A stretch of DNA of 64,000 nucleotides from Cyanophora paradoxa (taxonomy: Eukaryota > Glaucocystophyceae > Cyanophorales > Cyanophoraceae), in NCBI GenBank assembly GCA_004431415.1, contig QPMI01000072.1, positions 50,113-114,112 on the forward strand, read 5' to 3'. This document shows positions 47,621 to 57,580 of the stretch, one piece after another. The position numbers were made by a program, and so were the translations under genes. The notes under the pieces were generated by a model. The model was not told the DNA's origin, made no database searches, and was given only the letters and a program-made list of their open reading frames with translations. Positions within the stretch are counted from its first letter, which is position 1; every line of letters begins with the position of its first letter.

Positions 47621-50600
47621 GGAGAAGGAGAGGAGCCGAAAACCGAAGGCGGGGGAGGGTGGATTCGGATCTGGATCCTCCTCCTCCGCTCCGAGGCACA
47701 CCGATCGCGAGGAAGGAAGGAGGGCGCGCGGGGACGAGCGGAGAAGGGGCCGGGGGGCGGGGCGGGGCAGCGGCGCTGGGCACCCCCTGGCCCTTCGCCG
47801 CCGGCCGGGGGTACCGGTGGAGGGGTGGGGGGGAGCCTGGTGGTGGCGACGGGAGCCTCGGCCGTCGACGGCGAGGCGGGGCATGGAGAGGGGGTGGGGA
47901 TGGTGGGGAAGGGGGGAGAGGGGGGCGGGAGTGTCGGGCACTCGGGCTCGGAGTGCCCGGCACAGGGGGAGGGGGAGGGGGGTGGGGGGGGGAGCAGGTG
48001 GCCCCAGTGGCACCTGGTACCCGGGCTTTCCTCCCCAGGCCACCGTCGAGGAGGCGGCCCGGGGGAAGAGAGGGGGTGGGGCAGAGGAGGAGGGAGAGGG
48101 GGGGAGGGGGTACGGGAGAACTCGGAAGGGTGAGGGGCGACGAGAGTCTCGGCCATCGACGGCCGCGCGCGGGCGATCGCGGCAAAGGGAGCGTACCCCA
48201 CCTCAAGAGGAGCCCGAGTTCGAGCCTAGGGCAGGACAGGGGCTGGAGATTGCCGGGCCGAGGTCGATAAGGTCGATAAGGAGTCTGCCGCGGAGGCCGG
48301 CCGGGCCGGGAGTGAGGCCGCGGGGCGGGGCGGGGCGGGGGCGGGCCGCGGGCGGGGCGGCTGCCTCCTCGCGCGCCCCTCGCGATCGCCAGCGGCGGCT
48401 GCGGGGCCGCGTGGGCCGCCGCCGCCGCCTGCCCCGGACCCAAAGAGGCCCCGGAGGGACCCGGGAGAGCGTCCGGGCCGGGGCCGTGCGCCCCCGCCTC
48501 GTCCGCCCGAGGCCCGCCCTGGAGCGGGGCCGGGCGGGATCGGGCGGGCGCGCGTCTCGGCGGCCCTGGAGGAGGCGGGCGGCCGCGGTCGGGGCGGGCG
48601 GGGAAGCCTTGAAAGGTGCCCTGTAGTGCGGCTGGGGCGGCGGCTCCGTGGGGGAGGGAGCGCCCGAGGCCCGGCCGGGGCGGGGTGGGGCGGCCGCGGG
48701 CGCTGGAGGGGCCGCCCGGGCCCCGGGCGCCCGGCGGCCTGCGGGGGACGCTCCTTCCGGACTCCGCCGGCCCCCGCCCTTCGCCTCGGCACCGGCCCCG
48801 AGCGCCCGCGCCACGCCATGGCCAGGGACTCTCGTTTTCTTCTCGAAGTTGTTCTCCCCTCCTAGGCCTATTGTTTTATAATTAGTTTCGAATTCTTGCT
48901 TGCTTGTTCTCTCTGATCGAAGCCTACCCCTCCTAGGCCTATTGTTTTAGTTTTGAATTCTTGCTTTCAAACTCACTCGTTTGCAATTGAGCAGGTTTCA
49001 AAGTTTTGTGCAAGTCGCATGATGTGCGTGGACTGCAGTACATACACAGCTGATCATGACGCGCTGGGCTGCGGGAGGGGCCTGTCAAGATCGATATGCG
49101 GGGGCGGAGGAGGCCTAGGGCAACCTTGCCCCTAGGCCTCCCCGGGTCGCAGTCACGGCGTGACTCATGATCAGCCTGGCAGCTGCCAGGCTGCAGTGAT
49201 CGATGATCACGATCATCAGACGGACTACAGCTGGACCGTCGGACCGTGGCTGGATCTAGACGTCTCCTGTGGCATAGACGATGCGCATACAGCCCCGCGG
49301 CTGCCAGCGCTAGCTTTCAAGTTTAGGTCCCAATACTTGAATATTCAAGTTTATGAATTATCTAGGCTTATCAAGGCTTCAAATTCAAGGCTTATGTGCT
49401 CTGGTACACATACACAAGCACCAGGCTCAGCGTGCGGCTCAGCTCCGGCCTGGCGCCGCGCGCCCCGGCGGCCTCCGAGGCGGCGGGGCGGGGCGGGGCA
49501 GGGGAGGGGGCGCCCGACCCGGCCCGGCTGCGCGTGCGGCGGCTCTTGGGGGGATGAGGCGCGGCCCGGGCCCGACCGAGGCCCGGGGAAAGGAGAGGGA
49601 GGGGGAAGGAGCCAGAGGGGAAGGAGGGCGGAGTCAGAGGGGGGAGGGGAAGGGAGGGAGGGAGGGGGGAGGGAGCCAGAGGGCGGGCCCCCTCAGCTTT
49701 GTACCGTGGAGGGAGGGCGGGCCGCCTCAGAGGGGCGGCACGCGGGGCGCCTCCAGCGCCCGCGGGCGCGGGCGGCCGCTTCGCGACGCACGGCTGGACC
49801 CGCGGGGGCGGGGTCGGGGCGGGGGCGGGGAGGGAGGCCTAGGGGAGCCGCGGCGAGGGGCGAGGCGCTACAGAGGGGGCGAGGCCAGGCGAGGGGGGCG
49901 GCCGGGCGGCGGAGGCGGCAGTCGGAGGCGGATGCGGGAGGCGGCGGGGAGGTCCAGAGTCGGGCGGCGGGGCGGGGCGGCGGGGCGTGGCGGACGGGGA
50001 GGTCAGTGGCAAAGGCCGCGAGGCGGCGGCGGCGGCGGCGCGGGGCGGGCGGAGGAGCAGCGGGGCGGCGGGGCTCGACGCGGGGCCCGGGGCGTACCTT
50101 TGGGGAGGACGGAGGCCAGAGGCGGGGGGTGGAGGCCGGAGGGCGGGGGGCGGGGGCGGGGGGGCGGGCCTCGCGTCGCCTTCGCCTCCGGAGGCGGCGC
50201 GGGCGGGGCGGAGGCGGCGGGGAAGAAAGCTGGAGAGCCGCGGGGCCGCCGGGCCTAGGCCGGCACCGGGGGCGGGCGGCTCGGGGCTCGGGGCCGTCGA
50301 CGGCGGCGGGACCGCGGGGGCGGCGGGGTGGGCCGAGGCCGGCGCTTGAGGCGCGGGGGCCCGCGCCGGGCGCAGAAGGCGGCGAGGCCGGGAGAAGTAG
50401 GAGGGCGGCAGGAGCGAGAGCGGGAGATCTCTGGAGCGGGGGTGGCAGGTGGCGGGGGCGGGGGCGGGCTGAACCGCAGGGGGCGGGGAGACCCCCCCAC
50501 CTTCCTCCCCGGCGGGGGAGACCGCAGGGGGAGCGGAGAGGGTCCGCGGAGGCGGGGGGGCGCGGGGGCGGGCGGGGGGCGAGCTGGGAGCACCGGCGCT

Positions 50601-50969
50601 GCGGCGGCAGCGGCGGCGGCGGCCCTCGAATCGGATCCGACGCCCGCCTCGAGGGACGGGGTCGGCCTCGGACGGCTCGGGCGGCCCCGGGGGCGGGCTC
50701 GCGGTCGCGCTGGGCGGAGCCGGAGGGGCGTGCCCCGGCCGCCCGGCGGGCACGCCGAAGGGGAGGGCGAAGGGAACGGGGCGGGCTCGGGGCGGGTGCG
50801 GGCAAGGGGAGCAAGGGGAGGGGCTCCGGTCAGGTGGAGGGCGCGGCCGCCCGAGGAGGGCCGGTGGCGGGCACGGGGGCCGGCGGCCCGGGGAGAGGCG
50901 GGCCGCGGGGCCGCCCGGCGCCGTCCTCCGGCGCCATCCTCCGGGAAAGGCGCGGGAAAGGGCGGGGAC
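47621..50969. other. G-rich low-complexity region, no supported gene
   Basis: The plus strand is dominated by GGGCGGGG, GGAGGGGG and similar runs. All six frames stay open for long distances by composition alone, giving Arg/Gly/Pro-rich shadows without motif or splice support. An AT-richer island with no gene lies at 48880-49420. G-quadruplex-type G-runs are dense at 49480-50580. Confidence 0.5.
49106..49140. repeat. Short perfect hairpin
   Basis: GGAGGCCTAGGG and its reverse complement CCCTAGGCCTCC flank a small loop (CAACCTTGCC). Confidence 0.7.
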
Positions 50970-52446
50970 GCGCCGGCGCGCATGCGCACCCGCTCGCCCG
51001 CGCCGGTGCTGGGGCGGGCGGCGCCGTCTTCCGCGCCGGCGCCCCGGCGAGGGAGGCACGAGGCGCGCGCAGGGCGGGCGCGATGTGGCGGCCGGCGCCC
51101 CTCTCTGGCGGCGCGGGCGGGCGGCAGACCTCAGGAGACGATAGAGCGGCGGGCATGGCCGGCGCACCGATGGCCGACGGCGCACCAGCCGCGCGCCCGC
51201 TCCAGCGCCCCTCCCCGCCCCCGCCCGCCCGCCGCCCGCCCCGGTCGCCGCCAGCGCCACGCGGGGGAGCGCGGGCGCCGCGTCGCGGACCGTCCCTGCT
51301 GCGCGCTCGGCGGTCAGGCGCCGCGGGCGGGATCTCACGTGACGGGCGTGGAGCGCTGCCGGCGACGAGGCGGGCGGGGCGGCGCCGTCAGGAGCGGGCG
51401 AGGGAGCCGTGGCGGCGGGGAGGGGCGGGGCGGGGCGGGGCGGCGGGCGCGAGGGCGCACCTCCATGAAGACGCGGTGGAAGCAGTCGGGGGCCGCCGCC
51501 GCCGACACGCGCTCAGACGGCGGGAGGCGGTCCGGCGGCCGCGGGCGCACCTTCTTCGGAGGCGGGGCGGAGGAGGGCGGAGGAGACAATCTCCCTCTCT
51601 CGCTCGCTCGCGCGCGCGCAGTGCACGGCAGACGGCCAGAAGGAGCTGCGGCAGTGCGCGACCAGAAACTCCGATCGTGTTTCGATCAACGAACCCGGCG
51701 GCCAGAATCCCGCGCTGGCCGCCGGAGCCTGGGCATGGGAGCCGCAGCTGCAGCTGCAGGCTGCCAGCGTCCGACGGTCCCGATCGCCGGAGCCGGCGAC
51801 CAGAACTTCGCTTCTGATTCGGCAGAGTGCTCTGCTCGCCATGGATTACAGAAGTACTACGTATACTGAACGAGGTGCTCCGCCACCGACCCGCCAGTGG
51901 GCCGCCACCGTGGCCGGGGCTATGCTCCACCATGGCCTCGGGCCTCGGCTCCGGCTGCAGCTGCGCAGGCGCAGCTGCGTCTTGATGACTGCAGCTGCAG
52001 CTGCGCCTGCGTCCTGATAAGGATCGCTCTGCAAGGCTGGCGCATGTTGAAGTGGACAGGCAGTAGTGCACCGGTCCGGGACGCCGTTTATAGGTATATG
52101 CAGCTCACAGACCCGCCCGCCCGCCATGAAAGCAGCAGAGGCCCGCGGCGCGACCGTACCCCGGTGCTTCGGCGTGGCCGTACCCCCGCGCTTCGGTGAA
52201 TCGGCATTCATCGCGGCAGGTGCGAAGCCGACGGGTTTCTGGCATCGCTCATGTCGTTCGCTCATTGCTTGCTTGTACCGGTGCGCAGCTCCACAGGGCA
52301 GCGGGCGAGCGGCCAGCAGATCTAGACAGCACGCGACCGGCGAGGATTTCTGACCGGGCGGGCTCCGTCGGTTCCGAAAGCTCGGATCTGTTGCGTCAAG
52401 GCGATCCGTCGAAGGTGCGCTCCTCCGGGCGGGTGCAGAACCCCGG
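50970..52446. repeat. Segmental duplication block A
   Basis: Matches 57581-59092 in the same orientation with roughly 95 percent identity by eye, with a few indels including GCC and CTGCAG repeat-number changes. It contains CTGCAG/GCGCAG palindromic runs near 51750 and 51950-52010. Confidence 0.88.
51461..51553 (-). CDS. Exon of unknown gene in block A
   Basis: A 31-codon stretch on the minus strand between a CCTCCGAAG acceptor and a GTGCGCCC donor. It codes KVRPRPPDRLPPSERVSAA, then APDCFHRVFME. The block B counterpart is longer by exactly two codons. The rest of the gene could not be traced with confidence; nearby candidate exon joins include a short one ending RSTPVT (near 51330-51355). 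Confidence 0.35.
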
Positions 52447-52952
52447 TTGCTCGCTAGTTGCCGCTGGGCGGATTACGCCGGTCTAGAATCTACGCGTACG
52501 AATCGCTTCGAATTCGCTCTGGGCCGCACGGGTCGCCTAGAAGCGTGCGAGGGGCCGCACTGATCCCACCAAGCGACGCGGCGGGCGCGCGGACGTCGGC
52601 TAAGATGCGGGGCGAGTTATCGATATCGGTGCCGGGCCTGTGGGGGGGGCCCCACGCTCCGGCGTCGCTTGCTGCCTCGTTCGCCAACCCACGAACGGGG
52701 GGAGGGGGGGAGGACCCAGCGCGCGCCTGGGCGTGGGGGTGCAATCTCCCATAGGCCGCCGTTCGCTCCCCCGAGCCGAGACTCGGGCGGGGCGGGGCGG
52801 CCGGTAAAGGCTGAGCCCGGCGCGCGCGTGCACCGCCCCCTGCGGGAGGGGCTCAGCGCGGGTCGGGCGGCCCCCCGCAGGCTGGGGACCCGCCGGGCGG
52901 GGCGGGGGCGCGCTCCCCGCGGCGCGCTTCTGCCGCTGACCGCCCCGCAGGC
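52447..52952. other. Region upstream of the LRR-SAM-TIR gene
   Basis: No supported exon. A CCGCCCCGCAG acceptor-like site ends at 52950, just before the ATG at 52953, so a 5' non-coding or short coding exon may lie in this stretch. Confidence 0.4.
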
Positions 52953-55026
52953 ATGGGCAAGGGGTGGATCCCGAAGGAGGGGAAGCTGGACCTGGAAGTA
53001 GGGTTGCCGTGGTGAAGTTTCACATCGCGTAAACTTCACTACTTCAGTGAAGTTTCAGTTTCAGTTTCACCAGGCCTGCTGAAACTTCACGTGAACTTCA
53101 GGCTCCCATACAAAACTTCTTGCTGGAGCCCCTCGCGCTGAAGGCGGAAGCGGCAGCGGTTCAAGGTCTTAAACAGTACCTCCAGCCTGTAAACACATTT
53201 TATGCTTATCTGACAGCAGAAATGGGTCACTCTCGCACTTGGTTGGCCCACATGTGGGTGTACCCCCAAATGGCAGCAGTACTTCTCCCTCCAAATCTCG
53301 CATATCTTAGCAGAGCTCACATTTACAAAACATCTACAACAGTCCAGGAGGCTTCTACGCACGCTTTTGAGTCGTTTGGAGGGCAAATCTCGCAAGCGTG
53401 TGTAGTGAAACATGCAAAAATAGTGGAACTTCACGTGAAACGTGTGAAGTTTCACGGTAGTTTCAGTTTCACCCCGGGCTTGTGAAACTTCACGTGAAGC
53501 GGCAACCCTACCTGGAAGAGGAGGGGCGGACGGAGTGGCCGGCGGCGGAGATCGCGGCGGCGGGGCCCGAGAACATCCGCGCGCTCGACCTCGACGGGAA
53601 CATGCTCACGCGCATCCCGGGCGCCGAGCTCGCGAAGCTGACGAACCTGGAGGTGCTGTACTTGCGCAACAACCAGCTGACGGCGCTGCCGCCAGAGATC
53701 GGCCGCCTCGCCGCCCTGAAGATACTGAGCGTGGACAACAACCGGCTGACGGCGCTGCCGCCGGAGATCGGCTGCCTCGCCGCCCTGCGGGAGCTGTACG
53801 TGCGCGACAACCAGCTGACGGCGCTGCCGCCGGAGATCGGCCGCATCGCCGCCCTGCGGGAGCTGTGGGTGCACGGCAACCCCGTCGTGGACTCGTGGCC
53901 CGAGCCCGTCCGCCGCGCCGTGAACGATAACAGTGGCTTGTTTGGTGGTGAAGCCCAGTGCGCCGCCGTCGTGCCCTACCTCCGCTCCCTCCCCGCCCCC
54001 GCCCCCGCGGTGCGCCCCGCGCCCAGCCCCCGCGCCCCGCCCCTCACCCCTCGGCTTCCCCCGCGCACTCACCCGCCACCGCAGCCCGCCGCCGCTGCCC
54101 CACGCCCCGCCGCGCCCGCCCCACGCGCCCCTCCGGCCCCTGGTCCGTGCTTCCTTGCCCGTGCCCCTACGTACCCCCACCCGTGCTTCCCCTCCCCCGA
54201 CGCGAGCCCGCCTCGCAGCTCCGCCGCAGGCGGCCCCGCGCCCCCCCCCGGCGGGGGACGTGCGCTCCTGGAGCGAGGACGACGTCGTCGCGTGGGTCCG
54301 CTCCCGCGGCCCCCTCGCCCAGTGCGCCGCCCTCCGCCATCAGGCTCTCGGTCCCGCCCGCCGGCCTGAGGCTGCGGCAGGTTCGCGGGGGCCTTTCAGT
54401 TCACGAACGGCGTCGCCCTCCTCGCCCTCGGCCACAAGGACCTGGAGGAGATGGGCGTCGCGCACCACGGCGCACGCCACCGCCTCCTCGCCGAGATCGC
54501 CACCCTCGGCCACCCCGCGCTCGCACCCGGCCACAGCCCCACGCCCGGCTACAACAACCCCGCCCAGCGCGTCCCGCCCCTTCCCCCAGGCTACGAGTAC
54601 CACGTCTTGTGCGCAGTCGCTTACCTGTTCAGGCCCCGCGCCCGGTCGGCGAGCTCGCTGACGGCCCGGCCGCGGGGCGCAGCATCACGTACCGGCGGCT
54701 GGGGGGGAGGAACTACCTCGCGTCGCTCGTCCGCGAGGCCCTCGAGAAGCGCGGGTTCGACTCTCCCACACGCCTCTTTCAATTTGCCCTTGTCCGCTCC
54801 TCTGAGGCGCGCGGCGCGGGCCCCGCAGCTACAGGGTCTTCTTCGACACGCAGAGCCTGCAGGGCGGCGTCTTCGACAGCGCAATCCTCCACTCCCTCCG
54901 CGCCTCCTGCGTCGACGGTCCGGCCCCGCCCGCGTTGGAAACTTCTCCAGGCTGTCCCTGAGCCCGCCCCGCAGTCTTCATCCTCGTGGACGGCACCCTC
55001 GAGCGCTGCAAGGACCTCGAGGACTG
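52953..55026 (+). CDS. LRR-SAM-TIR protein, 3' end missing
   Basis: Exon 1 codes MGKGWIPKEGKLDLE. It is then interrupted by a 512-bp transposon-like insertion and resumes EEGRTEWPAAEIAAAGPENI. Four leucine-rich repeats of the LTALPPEIGRLAAL type follow (LTNLEVLYLRNNQ, LKILSVDNNR, LRELYVRDNQ, LRELWVHGN). A SAM domain is split by an intron (WSEDDVVAWVRSRGPLAQ|FAGAFQFTNGVALL, LGHKDLEEMGVAHHGARHRL). A TIR domain comes last: SITYRRLGGRNYLASLVREA, then YRVFFDTQSLQGGVFDSAIL and VFILVDGTLERCKDLEDW. The TIR aligns with SARM1 up to the motif DCKDWVHKE; the catalytic Glu of SARM1 lies just past the last exon found, whose donor is GTGCGCGG at 55027. No continuation was recognised downstream. SARM1-type TIRs cleave NAD+; activity here cannot be claimed without the missing exon. 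Confidence 0.75.
52999..53510. mobile_element. hAT-like non-autonomous DNA transposon with 8-bp target duplication
   Basis: A 512-bp insertion bounded by TAGGGTTGCCG at the left and CGGCAACCCTA at the right (inverted ends). It is flanked by perfect copies of CCTGGAAG at 52991-52998 and 53511-53518. Subterminal TGAAACTTCAC-type motifs occur in both orientations. The inside is AT-richer than the gene around it and holds one 121-codon open frame with no recognised domain. An 8-bp duplication with such ends fits the hAT superfamily. Confidence 0.9.
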
Positions 55027-57580
55027 GTGCGCGGGCTGTGGGTGGGGGGCGGGGCGGGGGGGCGGGCGGGCGGCGTCTGGGGGCCTAGGTTAAGCGGCTA
55101 GGGCAGCGGCTAGGAGGGGCTCGAAGCTCGAGGCGAAGCTCGGGGCCCGGGAGGGGGGGTAGGGGAGGAGAGAGAAGCTGAGAAGGGATCAGCTCGAGAA
55201 GGGAGCTCGAGACGGGATGAGCCGGAGCTCGAAGGCGGCGGAGGGCGCCGGGCTCGATCGCGAGGCCCGGGCAGCCTCGGGCCTGCGGGCTCGAGGGGCG
55301 GCGTCCCCTGCCCGGCCGGCCGGGCGGCGCTCGAGCCTCGGGCCTCGGCCGGCGCGGGCTGCAGGTACCTGCGGGCTTCCGGGAGCCCGGGGGCCTCCCG
55401 GCGCCTTGAGGCCGCGCGCGATGTGAGGGGAGGCGCGCCGCGCGGGGGCATCAAGGTCGGGGCGGGGATTCATGGTGGGAAAGGCAGCGGAGAGCGCTAT
55501 AGCTAGACACGCAGCGGAGTCGGAGGCTCAAGGCGGTGTCCCCTCTAGCCGCTCGTCTAGCCGTCCCTCTAGCCGTCTAGCCGTCCCGGAGAGCGCGCAG
55601 CGCTCGCGCGCCGGGTACGCGCGAGGGGAGGAGGGGCGGCCACAGGTCCGGGCGAGATCGGACGCGGGCGGCGGGGCCGGGGCGGGGCCGCGGGGCCGGG
55701 CGCCCTCTTCGCAGCGGCGGGAAGGGCGCCTCGCGTCGGGGGGGAGCGGGGGGAGAAGGGGGGGTACCCGTGCCCGGCCAGGCGCCCCCAGAGACTCGCC
55801 GGGCCTCGAGCTGCGGGGGGCGGGGAGGAGGAAGGCCGCGGCGAGGGGCGAGCTCGAGGCGCCCGGCCCGCCCGCGCCCTGAGGCCCGATGGCAGCTCCA
55901 GCGCTCTCTCGTACATTAGAGAACTTCTCTCAATATCAGTGATGGCTTGCAAAGCTCTAGCTATCTACTTGGGCCTGATACTCGAGATCTACCACCACGC
56001 CTAAGCCACCTTCGGCTACATCTCTCCGCGCGTCGCGCGCCTGTACGGTCCAACCCTCGAGCTCTGGACTCTCCGGGATCCCCTCCTCGGCTCTTCATGA
56101 TCAGAAGCTCGGCGGAGGCGGGGGTCGGCCTCAGCGCCGAGCCAACCCCGCCTTGGGGGAAGGAGGCGGGGAGGGGAGGGGGGGAGGGTACGAGGGAGGG
56201 AGCAACGCCTGCGGAGCGGGGGTACGGGAGCTCGGGCTCGGAGGGTCGAGGTGGGCGGCGAGGCCAGGCCGCTCAGGAACGGATGAGGGACGGCAGACAG
56301 GAGGAGGGGGAGGAGGACACCAGGCCGCTCAGGAGGAGGAGGGGCGGGCGGGCGGCCGGCGGCCCGCGGCGGAACGGAGCCGAAGGGGCGGGCCAAGAGA
56401 CAGCCCGGGCGGAGCTGTGGGGGGCGGGGGGCCCGGGGCGGCCCGGGGAGGAGAGCGGGCGGGGCGGAGAGGGGCGCGGGGAAGGGCGGGCGGAAGAAGA
56501 AGACCCCCGAAGAAGATCCCCGAAGAAGAAGAGGGGGAGGAGAAGAAGAGGGGGAGGAGAGGGGCGGCCGGCCGGCCGGCGGCCCGCGGCGGATCCGGCG
56601 CGGGGCTGAAGGGGCGGGCCGAAACACAGCCCGGGAGGAGCTGTGGAGGGCGCTCGGGGGGCGCGGGGGGCGCGGGGAGGGGAGCGGGCGGGGCGGAGAG
56701 GGGCGCGGGGAAGGGCGGGCGGAAAAGAAGACCCGGGGGGGAAGGGACGGGGGAAGAAGAAGGAGGGGCGGGGGGGGGAGAAGGAGAGGGGAGGGGTCGG
56801 GCGGGGAGGCGGGAGGGAGGGCGAGACGGGGAGCACCGGCGCTGCGGCGCTGGGTGGCGGCCCTCCCATCGATACCCGATCCGATGCGGCGCTGAGGAGG
56901 AGAAGGCGAGGGCCGGGGCCCGCGGGCGGGGCCGATGATAAGGGGCGGGGCGGGGCTATTTATAAGGGGGCGGGGCGGGGCGGCCCTCCCGCGCGAGGAG
57001 CGCCTCCAGCGCGCGCCGGGGCACCGCTGCGGGGCACCCCGTGGGCGGCGTGCGGCGGGGGCGGGCGGGGCGGGGCGCACCGCTGCCCCCCTCCTCCCGC
57101 TCCAGGGAGGCCGGGGAGCCCGGGCCGCCGGCGAGGCCGGCCCCGGCGCCCCCTGAGAGCCACCGGTGCCCCCCGCGGGGCCGGCGGCGGCGCCCACCGC
57201 TCGCCATGCTCCGCCGCCCGCCGCCCGCCGCCCCGGCCTGAGGGGCCGCCGCCTCTGCGAGCAACGCGCTCGCGAGGCGCCCGGAAGGCGCCTCCGGCCC
57301 AGCCGCCGGCCGCGCACCTTCGAGGCGGGCGGCCGGGGAGAGCTCGATCGAAGGCGGGGGCGGGGCGGCGTTGAGGCGGCGCCGCCGCAGGAGCGGCGAG
57401 GGGAGGGCGGGGGGGAGCGCCCGGGCCCGGGCGGGAAGGGGGAGGGGCGGCCCCCGTGAGGGCCCTTTGAGCTCGGCTCGAGGCCGCGGAGGAGCGTTCC
57501 TCCGCAGCGGGCGCGGCGTCCACCGTTCCTCTCGAGGGGAACGCTCCCCAGCTGCCCGGTCAGGCTCGGGAGAGGGCGGG
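55027..57580. other. G-rich low-complexity region, no supported gene
   Basis: No continuation of the TIR domain was found. The plus strand is rich in GGGG runs and GAGGGGCGGGC words. CTAGCCGTC words repeat near 55545-55585. Long open frames are Arg/Gly-rich composition effects. Confidence 0.5.
56330..56745. repeat. Imperfect tandem duplication, ~225-bp unit
   Basis: Copies near 56345-56515 and 56570-56735 share GGCGGCCCGCGGCGGA, AAGGGGCGGGCC, ACAGCCCGGG, GGAGCTGTGG and GAGCGGGCGGGGCGGAGAGG in order. Between them lie GAAGAAGAAGA purine repeats. Confidence 0.8.

Noticed and set aside
47574-48443. Pro-rich minus-strand open frames
   Set aside because: Complement of G-rich low-complexity DNA; no motif or homologous repeat structure supports translation.
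49160-51817. 885-codon open frame on the plus strand
   Set aside because: Arg/Gly-rich content from GGGCGGGG and GAGGGG repeats, with no domain and no splice or start context. It also crosses the border of duplicated block A.
53120-53485. 121-codon frame inside the transposon as a transposase
   Set aside because: Too short for a hAT transposase and no recognisable catalytic or dimerisation motif; the element is treated as non-autonomous.
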